DNA from: Siphonodentalium dalli
Lineage: Eukaryota; Mollusca; Scaphopoda; Gadilida; Siphonodentaliidae
Direction of reading: 5' to 3'
Length of the DNA stretch: 64,000 bases
NCBI GenBank assembly: GCA_032622095.1
Contig: CP136061.1
Coordinates: 233,738,944 to 233,802,943 of the forward strand
Shown here: one piece after another, positions 27,901 through 42,900 of the stretch
Position numbering within the stretch: the stretch's first letter is position 1
Layout of the letters: the number at the start of each line of letters is the position of its first letter
Position numbers and translations under genes: made by a program
Notes under the pieces: model-generated
Told to the model about the DNA's origin: nothing
The model's input: the letters and a program-made list of their open reading frames with translations, nothing else
The model's database searches: none

Positions 27901-30900
27901 TATATATTTGTTATCTGTATTTGACACTATGTAAAATGTCTACACGATGCGTGATCACTAGATGCGGAACTCAATTGATTAACTTATGTTTAGAACTTCA
28001 TATATCCAATTCAGATTATATGAATAAAATTCAATGTCAGCCGCCGTTATGAGCGACAAAACATAGATTGGAATGAACAGAAACGGTGAGAAACCTTAGA
28101 ACAATCTGTAACAATTGATAACATTTAATACTTGTAACTTGTGTCTGTTTTCTGGGACCCCCTCAGTGAAGACAACTTATGTGACTATGTGATGTAGGTG
28201 TTTGATCTGTTGTGGGTGAACAGTTTAACAGATAAATACCATTGGTATCAGACTACAACAATTATATAGCTGAACAGTGTACCCATTTCCACTTGTGTCA
28301 AATCTTTATTATCTTTATAAAATAATGTAGACAGGTGACTTCCATTCCATGGGGTTTGTGATACGTTGATTGAACTGTCTTTAAGTGTCTTACTGTCACT
28401 TCTTGTGTCATGTTCGCCATGACATTGTGTCAGATAGAAATTAAACCCTCCATGAGACTGAGAGTGACTTGCCTATGTCATGATTTTCCTGACAAAAAAA
28501 CACAAGTTCCAACGGATGCTTAAAGAGATTAACATTGTTATATAGTATCTAGTGACTTTTGCAGTCTTTTGTCATGAGACACCGAAATACACAATGGTAG
28601 ACATCAATTACTAGCTGATTCGATTCGATGTCGATACCAGGAAGGAGATTCGATATCGAGATTCGATTCGATGCAAAATCCCCGATTCGCAGATCCCTAA
28701 CTGGTTCATACTCCCGACAGTGAAAGTTGGCAGATTTTGGTCGACTGACATGTTTTATTTCAGAGTGATGTCCATTTCCATTGGTACTCACACTCGGCAT
28801 ATCGGTAAAGGTCTTGTTATTACTTCAGGCTAAATAAATCCCTCAAATAATGGAAATTTTAGTACAGTCTCCCTTTAATGTCACATTCTAAATGAACTAA
28901 AACAAAACCAACAATATGATAACAAAACAATTTGATAATCTATCCTATGATCATACCTGCAGATTCTTCTTGAGGTATTTAACTTTGTTCTGTGCTTCGT
29001 GTTTATTATGGTAAATGCGCTGATCCTTCTCATCCAGTTTTTGCTCCAGACGGAGCAGGTTAGCGTGTAGTTTTATGACTTTAGTTTCGTACTCAGACAG
29101 TTTGCGGACAGACATCCCCTCACTGACCTGCAGCTGGACTATAAGCCTGTGTAACTTTCCTGAAACAATCAAAACCAGTTTCTGCTTCATTTCTCGTGCT
29201 ATAAGTTTATATATCAATGACATGTATATGTCACAACAGGGAATAGCCAAGATGGCGACATGGGTGAAAAAGTCGCCCTAGTGCCGTCTACTTCAACATA
29301 TGAATGTATATGAATCCATGAGGTGTTTCCCTGCCTGCTGCCTGTGTATATTATAAACATGTCTACACATGAATGTATATGAATACATGAGGTGTTTCCC
29401 TGATTGCTGCCTGTATATATTATAAACATGTCTGCAAATGAATGTATATGAATCTATGAGGTGTTTCCCTGCTTGCTGCCTGTGTATATTATAAACAAGT
29501 CTACAATTGAAGAAGAGATCATGTATAGCTTTATAACTGAAACGGGAGAATCCAATCAGGAATCTGGCTCTTATTAATTATCTGAAGAAGGGAACAATAT
29601 ACTGGCAGATATACTGGGAATATACTAATATATACACAGAACGACACAGATGTGTTAAAGTGTTTATTGATATAGCACAAGTGCCAGCATGGAAGGATAG
29701 AATGAGAGGCGCAGATTTATCTGCATTATTCTGCGATGGCACAACTGCCATATTAACAAACCCATTAACACATGTGTTGTTCTGTGTTTATTACATGTCA
29801 CCCATCATAGAATCCATGTATTAAAAAAAACATACCAACAAGGTTTATTCAGGGGCATACAGGGCTTGTTTTGTCATTTGTGATGTTTTATTTTATAATT
29901 CCAGTTTCATGGTTGAGGTGAACATCATTTATGACGTGTAACGTCAATGGAATGCATATGAAACATGTGGGGCATACAGATTTGTAAATATTGCACAGCA
30001 GGAACACTTTAATTGTAACAAACATGTGTAATAAACATGCTGATGCAGTTATAGGTCGTTCCCAATAACGGATAGAAATCCTTCTGCACTTGTATTATCT
30101 GTTCATCTGTCTGTCGTCTGATAATATTTCCTGGACATCCCTCTAGATGAAGAATAGACAATGTAAACCTTTATAACAGATGGGAGAATCTATTTAGTAA
30201 ACAAAGGGTTAGTGAAGAGCTCACCTATTATAGTTTTTTCGTCACTTTGGACCTGGAAATCAAGCAGCTGCTGTCTAAGGGAGGTAAGTTCCTTCTCCTG
30301 TGACACGTGTCTCATCTCCAGAATGCTAACCTGTGAGTTAGCCACCTCAGACACTTCCTGCATACATAGAACACAAAATTAGAAGATGTTTAAAGTCAAC
30401 TCATCTAATGACAAAAATAACTGTGAGCTTCAATTACAAGCTCCTACCAGATGTACTGTAGCCATATTAAACACAAATTTGGTTAACCCTTCCATGACTG
30501 GGGCTTCCTGAAATTTTTCTGAAAACCCTGTGCCAATGCATTCTCTTATATATGCGAGTCTCCCATAGGAAGTCTCGCATATATAAGAGAATGCATTGGT
30601 CTAACAATATTTACCTGGACCTTGTAAGCCAGTGCAATCTCTTATATATGGGACGCTCCCTATGGGAGACTCGCATATATAAGTGAATGCACTGGCACAG
30701 GATATTTAATGCTGCACAAGCACAGCTCCAGTCATTAAAGGGTTAATTCAATTCGTTGCTCTGGTAATTATTAGCCTCAAGTAACTTCTGCTCAACAATG
30801 TAGTGCAATCAGTGTAATCCCAGTCACAAAAAGCACTTGTCAATTCACAGGAAGAATAAAACTAGAATGGAAAACCCAAACACAATGATTGAACACTGGA

Positions 30901-33900
30901 TTGAATGTCCTTATAGTAGTGAACATCCAGACCAAAAGATCCGACAAACGGTGGTGGAGATATCTGCTCGGACGGACAAAATATTTCCAGAAAAACAAAG
31001 ACGAATAACTCTAGAACTGAAAATTTGAACAATACCATTGAACACTCCAATTGAATGTCCTCATAGTAGTGAACATCCCTACCAAATTTTATTGTGTTCC
31101 AACAACCGGTGTTTGAGATACATCTGCCCGGGCGGATGAATGGATGCCCCGATAAACAGACAGACAGACGATCATATCGGATACCTGTAATCCAGTATAC
31201 CCACCATTTCCATCGGTCATGGAGTATAATTATTATGCTGCATCAGTATTCTTCTCATACATTATCCTCAAGCTCAGGTAACAGTATACTACTTCCTTTC
31301 TGTCCCAATTTTTACATCTACTGTCCACAAAATACTACGACTGGAGGGCATGTTAAAGATGCACTCAGGGTTCTGGGTCAATTTTACGGAACATATTTTG
31401 CTTTTTATTTAGATTCTAGTGCAATAAATAACAACGCCATCTGAAAGATAATATCTTAATTTTCAGTCAGTTAATTTTATCTAAATGCAATGTTTTAGAG
31501 GGACAGAAATAATTATTGCACTTTTCAATAACAACATGGTATTATTTTCAGTGTTGGTGCTGGCCCAGAAAATTGTTGGGCTAAAACTTGGGCCAATTGC
31601 AATATTTTTCGGGCCATTTAAAAAAGTTGTGGGCCATTTATTTGTTTGTGTTGACTTCATAGAATTTTTGAAGTTTCTCTAACGTGATTTGATGTTTATG
31701 GAACAACTGAAGTATGTGTACACTATATTGAGAAGACGTTGGTATTATGTGTACACTGTATTGAGAAGACGTTGGTATTATGTGTACACTGTATTGAGAA
31801 GACGTTGGTATTATGTGTACACTGTATTGAGAAGACGTTGGTATTATGTGTACACTGTATTGAGAAGACGTTGGTATTATGTGTACACTGTATTGAGAAG
31901 ACGTTGGTATTATGTGTACACTGTATTGAGAAGACGTTGGTATTATGTGTACACTGTATTGAGAAGACGTTGGTATTATGTGTACACTGTATTGAGAAGA
32001 CGTTGGTATTATGTGTACACTGTATTGAGAAGACGTTCGTATTATGTGTACACTGTATTGAGAAGACGTTGGTATTATGTGTACACTGTATTGAGAAGAC
32101 GTTGGTATTATGTGTACACTGTATTGAGAAGACGTTGGTATTATGTGTACACTGTATTGAGAAGACGTTGGTATTATGTGTACACTGTATTGAGAAGACG
32201 TTGGTATTATGTGTACACTGTATTGAGAAGACGTTGGTAATATGTGTACACTGTATTGAGAAGACGTTGGTATTATGTGTACACTGTATTGAGAAGACGT
32301 TGGTATTATGTGTACACTGTATTGAGAAGACGTTGGTATTTGTTCAGATAAGGAATTTGATCTGCTGCATCCGAACTGAATAGTGATAAACGGTGCGCAA
32401 TACAATGCACTGATAACATTTGCGGGAACTCGTCTTTCACACGTGTAGCCACACCACTGTTCCTTCCGGTCATAACAGATGCTCGCTTTTGTTTCCTAAT
32501 GGACAGAACCGATGGCTTTGTGAAATCCATGCCTGCAGCAAGCGAGGTGCAAGTTCTATATTACTAGATTTAATCCGGATGTTATGCTTCATTATTATTT
32601 CGACTATTGGCTACACTGTCGAGAGTAATCAGAGCTGTTCTACGTTATATATAAATATAATTTCCTTATGGCCATATGTGATATTTTTCGGGCCATATTA
32701 TATTTTTCGGGCATTTGGCCCCAATGGCCCTCGACAGCGCGAACACTGATTATTTGGTATTTATGTTTAGTTTATGCATCATATTTGAACAGAGCCAAAA
32801 TTGAGGTTTAGGTCCTTGTATACATCTTTAAATGTTTTATATGATTGACCCTATGTGGCTATATCAGGATTTATGCAAATGTTTACCTTAAGTTTTGAGA
32901 TTTCCTGACTCAGTCCCAGTTTCTCCCCCTCAAGCTTCATGTTCTTATCTCTGTCGGCATCACTTATTGCTTTTGTCACCGAATCTGGAATGAACATCAT
33001 ACAGAATAATCAGACAAGTCACCATATTCAGTAGATATTTTACCAGAGATTGGATTCTCCACAGGTTAAATGTCAGACGAACGGATTCAATATGCTCCAG
33101 ACTTCTCAGATAACAACAACAATCTCAATTCAAAATTCATCAAAGGTTCAAGCATGAATGCAAAAAAGATAACTTTTTAACCCTTTCTTTACTAGATGGA
33201 TTCTCCCAATCAGTTATAAAAGTATTCATTGGAATGGTCTATTACTCATCTCGAGGGGTTTTCAGGAAAATTGAGCAGACGACAGATAATAACAGTTCAG
33301 AAAGAGTCTTATTTATTGCAGGAAAATGTTTAAATAATTAGGTCATTTGTTTAACTTATTATCTGAACATTTCCTGAGCAGTGTTCACACTGGCCCAAAA
33401 TTTTCTTGAGCCCCCACCTTAGCCACTTGTGATTTTTTTTTAGCCACTTTTCATTTACTTGAGCCACATTTTTTCAACCCATATTTTCTGGAGTCACTTT
33501 GATTTAAACATATTCAAAGCACAACACAAGCTAATTAACTCAAATATTTATTCTAATATAATATAACTTGTTCTGGTAGGTAAAATAACAACAATGAGAA
33601 CAATATTAATAATCAAACATTGAAAATCCTGCGAGATTTTACATCTGTCCATTTATTAAATGATTTACCAAAATTAAAGTCTAACATTGGAAGGCCTTCA
33701 ATTGCAATTTTCATAAACAAGTTTAATTGTGGAACAGAAAGTCTGAGTATTACAAGCGGATGTTACTGATGATGAGAAACACATGGCCTTTGTTTCACTA
33801 ATGTCATCTTATCGAGTAGAAATAAGAAACCATTCAGTGTACGCAATACAATTACATCCAGTGGCATAAGCCGAGAATAAATAGCGAGTGCTTTCATTCA

Positions 33901-36900
33901 GACTGCCTCACGGCGGATTAGTGTTGTCTGATTGTTAAACTTAATCTGTCCGACGACAGTTATTTTAAGAGCCACACACCTAAATTCTTTGAGCCACTTT
34001 CGTTGGCCACTGGCACATTTTCTTGATCCACTTTTGTTTTTCTTTCGCAATTTGCGACATTTGCTCACGGCAGCGTGAACACTGTTCCTGAGGGAACTAC
34101 TCGTCCATGAGTATTTAGTATGGAAAGGTTTAAATTTCATAGATTTTTCGAGGCAGTGCTCTTAATGGATAGCACGGGTCTAATCAAGCGAATGTTCATT
34201 GTAGATTATTTCATCAATAAAATCCAACATGACTCTGATACATATTACATGTTCTTTTTCACAGTCTAATTATCATGCATCCCATTACCTTGTATGCGAT
34301 TATCCGAAAGAGACTGGGTGCAGACAGATGCCTACCCCATTCATCATATCGTAGGTCAAGTCTTATTATATAATTCAACCAATAAACTTACTGGAGAGTT
34401 CATCTCTAAGATCTCGCTCAATCTTCTGCATTTCAAGGTTCATCTTCGTAGTCTGAAATTTTATTCAAGCAAATTAGGACTATCAAGAGATAAAAAAAAA
34501 ATTACGGTAAAATTGAAACTGATATAGCGTATCATAATACTGAGTGTCATATCCAAAGACGCATGAACTTTGTATCACAATTTTCAAGGCATATTATCAA
34601 ATATACAGTAAAACCTCTCCAAACCAGCCCCTATTTCTATAAACTGAACACCTCTCTAAATCAAACAGAAGGGCCGGTCCAAAGGGTGTTCCGTTATGGA
34701 GATGTTTTACTGTACAGCCAAAATAGTAGCAGGAATGCATAAACAGTGTGTCTAACTAACCACGTCTGAATTTTATATAGTGACATCATCTTTTGAAGTC
34801 AAGCAAAAACTTTTACCAATCGATGAACATATTCTATTTTACCAATCGATAAACATATTCTATTATACAACTCGATAAACATATTCTATTTTACCAATCG
34901 ATGAACATATTCTATTTTACCATTCGATAAACATATTCTATTTTATCACTTGATAAACATATTCTATTTTACCACTCGAAAAACATATTCTATTTTATCA
35001 CTCGATAAACATATTCTGTTTTATCATTCGATAAACATATTCTATTTTATCACTCGATAAACAATTCTATTTTATGACTCAATAAACATATTCTATTTTA
35101 TCACTCGATAAACATATTCTATTTAACACTTGATAAACATATTTTATTTTACCACTCGATATAAAACATATTCTATTTTACCACTTGATAAACATATTTT
35201 ATTTTACCACTCGATAAACATATTCTATTTTCAAGATGTATTCATAATTCCTGGCTAAATTTATTGTGACTTGTATTGCTTGTTTTTTAGATTCTAGTGT
35301 ATAAACTAAGAGTCTGAACTCTCACTCCCTGAATTAATATCACTCCCGAAATTCTGGGAGTAAAAATTAGGGTCCAGCGAATATTCGGTATTCGTAATCA
35401 TATTCGATTCAACAACAGTATTCGATTCGGATTCGATTCGGATTCGATTCAAGAATCGGTGCCAAATATCTAGCGAATATCTTAAATAATTTTTTGCATT
35501 GTTTTCCCAGTGAGAATGAACCTGTTATTGGCGAAAATGGGAGGGATCGTGTCTGGTATTGATACATATATTATCTCCCCGGGAGTATATAAGGTCACAG
35601 GGCATTAGTGTCCAGGCTCATTTTCGCTAAACATGGTGACTTTGTGGTATATGAAGATCACCTCACAAAATGAGTTTGGACACTAATGCCCTGTGACCTC
35701 ATATACTCCCGTTTCGGGCACATTTCCGACTTCTGTTTTTTCGTGCCATTTATTTCCCAATATGAAACAATGGCCAAATTTATATTTATTATTTGCAAAC
35801 AAATACAAAGAATGAATGAATTTTTTTGGTTCAAAATGTATTATTCATAAGACATGTGATTTATATAAACGTGGTCCGTCAACAAAATAACATGTGCAAC
35901 AGGTTATCTACCATTCATGTACCGGGATTAATCATTGCATGTTCTACGGAAATCACTACCTCTGGCCATTATTGGAGATTCAATTCGAGATTCGATATGA
36001 TTCGCGAGTAGTATGCACTATTCGATTCGATATTCGATTCAGTCATATTCAAATATTCGCAGTAACCTAGTGAGAATCTCAACCCACGAAAATGATGTCA
36101 CAGTGATCCCGGCACAGCACAGTTCTCGGGTGTTTGATTTGCCAAGAACATGTTCGCGGTATTCGGTCTTGGTAACCTCTCATTCGCGAACAGAGAAGAA
36201 TGGATTTGAATGCACCAAGGAGGTCTGGAACCCTGAAGACATCTTTAAGGAAACTACAGATCAAGCCTTGAAATAGTGTGTGTCATTTGCGGAATGAGGT
36301 CCCCAGAGGGTAATTTAGTGACGCTAACCCACACAGCGGGCTAGCACCAACAAATTCACCCTCTGGAGACCTCATTCTGCTTAGGCCACATCTTCTGGGA
36401 AGTATCTATAGTCTTAAATTAATATTGTTTTCAGTTACTTTTACCCTTCTATTCAGTTTCTATATCCCCTAATTTGCAGAAAATAAAATTCATATCAAGG
36501 TAACTAACTTCAACTGGGGAACTTGAGACCTAAGCAGAATGAGCTTCCCAGAGGGTGAATTTGGGATAGCGTTACTAAATTCACACTCTGGGGACCTCAT
36601 TCTGCAAATGACAGACACACTATTTCAAGGCTTGCTACAGATTTCGGCATATGATACATTTTCTGCATTCTATACAGAAGGCACAGAAAGGTATACAAAC
36701 CTCAGAGAATTTATCCTCAAGGTCCTTGTTTCTTTCCTCCAAACTTTTAGCTATAGACTTTTGTTGATCACACATTCTCACAGCGTGTTCAGCCTTCTGT
36801 CGTTCATTTAGTTCCTTCATCTCCAATGTAGTTAGTTTCTTAGATATTGATATCATGTCTCCGTCTGTAATTCCTTTGATGTCTGATCCTTCCGTAACTC

Positions 36901-39900
36901 CTGAAGAGGTGAAATTGAAAGTAATTTGTATTTAAAATATTTAACCCTTTGATGACTGGAGCGTCCTGAATTTTTACGAAAACCCTGTGCCAATGCATTC
37001 TCTTATATATGCCAGTCGACCATAGGTCGCCTTGCATATATAAGAGAATGCATTGGCCTAACAATATTTACCTCGATCTTGTAAGCCAGTGCATTCTCTT
37101 ATATATGCGAGGTGACATTTGGTCGACTCGCATATGTAATAGAATGCACTGACACAGGGTCTTTAATGCTGCACCAGCGCAGCTCCCCGTCATGAAAGGG
37201 TTAAAACTAATCGTAGGGCTTAAAATCTGACGAGAATCAGAATCTTGATTCTCAGTTTGATTCTCGTAAAAGCAGCTGTTCAATCGCTGTAGAATGTTAT
37301 AAATTTTGAAGGACTTTAAGGTCTGTCATGTGGCATAACCCTGGAAAGAATGAGCACGAAACTCCACCTACATAACATTCCAGCCTGTCCAGGGTTCCAT
37401 GAGTCAAATCAAATATTTTTCACCCCTGAGGCTGTAGAAATAGTAATTTAGGGGTGTTAAATAAGACAAGGCATCTTTAACATTTCTAATGCATTTTATT
37501 TTTTATTACTTGGTTTACGGATTTATTTGGCTCAAAGGTAGGGGAGGTGGGATGGAACAAAATAAAAAATAAAATCGGTATAATTTTTTTTTTAATTTAA
37601 ATTGTCAAAAGGAGAAATAAAATATTTGCTGTATAATAATCTCATCTAAAACAAGCACAGGCAAATATATTTTTTGATTTTGATGTTTCTTTAAAGCATG
37701 ATGAATGAAAACATATCGCCAATATCAGCGTCCACCATGTTGACCTTGACATCAATACTATAAACATCACCGGGATGTACAATTTACGTAAACTTATACT
37801 TTTTCTACTTTTTTTTAAATGTCTGGATTAATATTCCCATTGGCAGAAAAAAATAAACAAAAACTAAAATGTTATTTTTATTAACAAACAGCTTTTTTTG
37901 GGTAGGGAAATAACATTTTCAATAGAAAATACATATTCCCTATAAGATACTTACACACTGAACTACATGGTATATTCATCTTTATTCACAAGAAAGGATT
38001 CTATGAGATCCGTTTAAAATTTACAATTTTGGTACGAAATAGCTTAAGTACCTTTTTGAATCATTATTTATTTATATGACGTAGCAGGTCAAAGGTCATT
38101 TGTTCACTTGTTATGTATATAAGCAAGTGTGGACCCAGTCAAGATCTCTTTTTTTCTTGTGACTCGAAAGGGAAGTACACGCTATGAGAAAATTGAAACC
38201 CACATATTATTGTCGGCTTCATTTAACAATTCCGTTCCAATTTGTTTAATTTGTTGTGACATCGTTTCATTTTTGGGAAACGACACAATAATAATTATTA
38301 AATAATAGCAGAGTGACAATTTCATTCAATTTTACTTGTTTTATTTTACGCAATAAATAAAAAATAAAAACTATTTTATTTATTGCAAATTGTGGGTAAT
38401 TCCCCAACTTCCGGTTTCGGAACACGTGGTTTAGAATTCCGAATTGAATTCGAAATTGAATTCGTCTGTTTATATGCAGCCGTTCACGTGTTGAACTCTC
38501 TTTGGGAATGCCTATACAACACAGTTGCTATGTTATCTCTGTTCTTGTGGTTTTAGAATGTAAGTATTAGAACATTCAACCAGTGAGCCAACATTGCATT
38601 TATAACTTTGTTTATGTTGAAATTGCCAACGTGACTGACATTCGTTTTGTTTACGTCGAAATTGTGAAATTGTCACTCATAAATCTGTTTCATGTTGACA
38701 TATGTAGCAAAATTAGGGATCAGGTTTGGGTCCTTGTTTCGTTTATCTAGGAATTACCTCACTTGTGTGGATTTGCTTGGCTCATAGTTCACTATGAATT
38801 CGTTTACAATACAATACACATTGAGATTGTTTGCCAACAAAATAACTTTTTTGTCAGATCACTGACACAATTTCACACGTAATAATGTGACACAACAGTC
38901 ACCTAATTTCCTGGAATATTTTTAGGTCACTTTCCTGATCCTTATAACTGGTCATAAAACAAGCAATTTTCTTCCTCGTATGGCCTCGGTTTCAGTCACC
39001 CCATTGTCAAGCAGGTTCAGGCTAATCAAATTCCTCGTTCCATGCAGACCTTGAGGGGCCCCCGCCGCATACTTCACCAATGTCACTGTGGCAAGGCGCC
39101 ATACTGTTCCGAGGGTGGGTTCCACTATGCACGGATCCGACCATGCTCGCCCGCCGCTGCTGGATCCTACCTCAGATTTTCGTCCTCCCATCTCCCTTTC
39201 ACAAGCAGGTGGGACGTACCAAGATCTGTCAGCCCCCTAGGGAGCAACTTAACTGGTATCGCATCACGTCACAATTTGCCATCCAAACTTGGATAATAGC
39301 CATGCATTTTAGTATGAATTTTATGTGACTTTGAGATTGAGAACAAAATACGTTCATCTTGTCAATGTGAGGCTCTTTATTGGCTAATCAAAATTTCCAA
39401 GTAAGTTGCTCCCTGGCGTCTACCCTCGGGTGGAATTGCTGTTAAGACCATTTCCCGGGACTCTGCATGGCCGTAAAAGGCTTGCTCTTTGACGGGAGGT
39501 GAGTTGTAGCCAGTGTAGCCACTGGGCCTGTGGCAATTCATTCTAATCTATGTATATTTGACTGATCTGCCCATTCAACATGTAGTTCAATGCGGATTGT
39601 GTTCATTTAGAAACATTAAGTGTGGTGTCATCATGTTGGTGAGGTATCTGGATTTGTGTCGTGACCAAGTATGTCGCCACCGCCCTACTGGCTGCACGGT
39701 ATGATTCAGCTTCACGTCGAGGTTTAAGCTGGCTCCAGTTAGGGGGGGGAACAGTCTGAACATTAATCATACCTCGATGTCTCTTCCCAGGCTTTACGCA
39801 GCCCTGTTTATTCAGTTTTTTTTAACTTTAAAGATAACAAAATCCATGGTTTGGATCTGCCGATCCCACATTTAGATTACAATTCTAATTAACAGGGCTA

Positions 39901-42900
39901 ATTGCCATCCAATGCGAATCCTGATTCTCACTTTGGTTTTTGGAGAGATCTTGCTGTTTTTTCTTGTGGCTCTAAAAAAGAGCTAGAGTTAATTGCAAGG
40001 CATCGAGGTGTGGCAGACGCAGTTTCTCGCCTCCGATTTGGGTCCTGGGAGGTTCGAGGGGAGACCGAGCATTGGGACACCAGACAGCGCGCCGGATAAT
40101 CTCGTGTGCTGTCCATAACAGTGTACATGGCACAGTCATCGGCCGGGGCAGAGACTTTTAACAAACACTCAATTTGTTCTACAACCATGAGGTTTTACCA
40201 GGGCTCAAACTTATTTCCTTTCCACTTGTCACTGATTAGCATTGTCCTTTGTTTATGGGTGACCGTTCGATTTTTTCTGGTGATAAATTTACACCGATCA
40301 TCTTTCGCCCTTACTACGGTTCCATGGGGCGAAACACCACGCCTTGGATTCCTTGCGAGTGTCAATCTGGCTTTCTGCAGTTATATGCTGTTTTTTTCTA
40401 CGAACCAAGTTGTGACTCACGTTTCTCTGTGCGTAGAACATTCATCAGCTTTTGACTCTACAGTCTTAGGACAATCCCAATGGGTTTTTTACCTGTAGTA
40501 CCAGGATTAGATCTATTCTCGCTCAATATCATGGCTTTACAGTTTGGGTTAGCTTATCAGGTTACGATATAGACAATTGGACTCACGCAATCTTCTAGGG
40601 TGGCGGTACAGTGGGTAATAACCTATTCCATGTGCATTTCAGAACTTTGAGCCTTGCATCATGCCAACAACACCCATTGATGCCCTGCTTGATGGAGTCC
40701 TTTGTAGGGGTGCCACGATTAGTCGTATAATCGATGATCCGTTGATAAAGCTGATCATCGATTACCATTTACATCGTCAATTAATATGCATTCTGTAATT
40801 TGACGTCGGGACATGTCCAGTATTATTGAATACCGTGTTTGTTTTACACAGTTTAATCTACAACCGATGGGTTAACAACCTGTGATCGCATATCAACGCG
40901 ATTCCGTCAACAGGGGTACTACTAACCTATGTTGCAAACAGTCTGCAGTTCATTTGATTATGCGCCATGGTTACTCTTCATGTTGTTGTTAATTCTACAA
41001 ATTGGCGGCCCTGCCGCTATGAAATTATGGCGATGTCATTGTATATTTCTACTTGTAAGGCGGAACTACATCTTTGATATATGCCGCCTGTCACTGTCTT
41101 CAATGAGCTGAATGCACTTGCCCTTGAATCTGATTGAATTAATAATACTCTTATTTATGTGGGCAGTAGCCTCTATACGGGCGCCTGTGGCACATAAGAT
41201 ACTATGGGTGGCGGGATGGGGGGTGGGTGGGCTCTCATAATACTCTTATTTATGTGGGCAGTAGCCTCTATACGGGCGCCTGTGGCGCATAAGATACTAT
41301 GGGTGGCGGGATGGGGGGGTGGGTGGGCTCTCATAATACTCTTATTTATGTGGGCAGTAGCCTCTATACGGGCGCCTGTGGCGCATAAGATACTATGGGT
41401 GGCGGGATGGGGGGGTGGGTGGGCTCTCATAATACTCTTATTTATGTGGGCAGTAGCCTCTATACGGGCGCCTGTGGCGCATAAGATACTATGGGTGGCG
41501 GGATGGGGGGGTGGGTGGGCTCTCATAATACTCTTATTTATGTGGGCAGTAGCCTCTATACGGGCGCCTGTGGCGCATAAGATACTATGGGTGGCGGGAT
41601 GGGGGGGTGGGTGGGCTCTCATAATACTCTTATTTATGTGGGCAGTAGCCTCTATACGGGCGCCTGTGGCGCATAAGATACTATGGGTGGCGGGATGGGG
41701 GGGTGGGTGGGCTCTCATAATACTCTTATTTATGTGGGCAGTAGCCTCTATACGGGCGCCTGTGGCGCATAAGATACTATGGGTGGCGGGATGGGGGGGT
41801 GGGTGGGCTCTCATAATACTCTTATTTAAGTATTCTTAGAGGTTAATTGTATAGGCTATTGCGTATCATGCAGTGAATGCTGAATGAACCTCGATATTAT
41901 CAAATACAAACCGTCGGCCATTCTTTATGCATTCCTACTTTATATGATTTGCATGTTTGGCTATTCAGACACTGAAATTCATATTTACGTTCGTTCTAAT
42001 GACCTCACTAATTCTATTATCACCATAACATGGCCGATAATTGTGCAGGTATAGAATACATTCTGTTCATTGGTCAATAACAGTGGTTTGTGATGCACTT
42101 CATTAATGTAAACATGTCCTGAGCCGATTCCTCAAACAACAGTAAATTGTAGTTACCCAGCACCAAGCCAATAGGCCATATTACAGAATACTTCCACTGC
42201 TGGTGTTTGGGTACGATTAATCGATTATAGTCTGTTGTGGCCGACCGATTGTCGATTATCAATATAAATAGTCGTGGCACCTCTGGAATCGGGCTTTATT
42301 GTACTCAGTGCTCCTTTTTTGACATGCTGTCTTGCATTACTCAAACAGACGGGCAATTCGTCTAACGGCGCACATGAGACAATCATTGTTGGCGACAGAG
42401 AGTCTCTGCCCGCGGGGAGGACCTAGGGTCCGGGTCCTTGCTGTATGAGCGACAGACAACCGTCCGACCATACACACGTGACTGGTCTTCGGTAAATTTT
42501 GCCTTCTGTTCACACCTCTGGCATACCTCCTCGACCTCATGTCGACCGAGTATATGCTTTCTCCTTGGTCGTTGCGATGGGCTAAAAACCAATAACTGCT
42601 CATGGACCCGGGCCCTTCGGCTGTTAAGAACAATCGGTGAATAACAAGCAGACACAATCTTCTTGTTATCCACAGTCTGGTTGTTTTTGGGACCTTAATC
42701 ATCCATGGCCTGTTCCTTCTTTCAGACTGTTTGAAGTAGTTCCATCACGATGGGTCTCCTCCTTCTACACATTTTCTCACATGTTACATGCAGACTGCAA
42801 AGTATTCCTTTGAATCAAGTGTACGTGTAACTGCATACACTATTGGATTGACAGGCTGTGGAGGTAGTTACAACTCAGGACTCTCCGAACTTTTTCTTCT

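Larger units (their letters stand above)
31549..32748 (-). mobile_element. hAT-family element, copy A, with transposase remnant and 33-bp minisatellite
   Basis: 1,200 bp with ends CAGTGTTGGTGCTGG and, as complement, CAGTGTTCGCGCTG. The flanks ATTATTTT and ATTATTTG match at 7 of 8 bases, an old 8-bp duplication. 'gggcca' motifs repeat near both ends. The interior carries a minus-strand hAT transposase fragment and a large tandem array. It lies in the intron between w18 and w19. Confidence 0.82.

Noticed and set aside
31638-32405. Open frames of 255, 214 and 183 codons on both strands
   Set aside because: They are translations of the 33-bp minisatellite, whose unit is a multiple of three and lacks stops. 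Overlapping repetitive frames on both strands are a composition effect, not genes.
40106-40498. 130-codon plus-strand frame
   Set aside because: No recognisable domain, overlapping alternative frames, and located in decayed transposon interior. Not supported as a gene.
41173-41839. Open frames of about 210 codons on both strands
   Set aside because: By-products of the 96-bp satellite for the same reason.
42337-42702. Overlapping 121- and 96-codon minus-strand frames
   Set aside because: Two frames over the same bases, neither with a domain; treated as decayed transposon interior.
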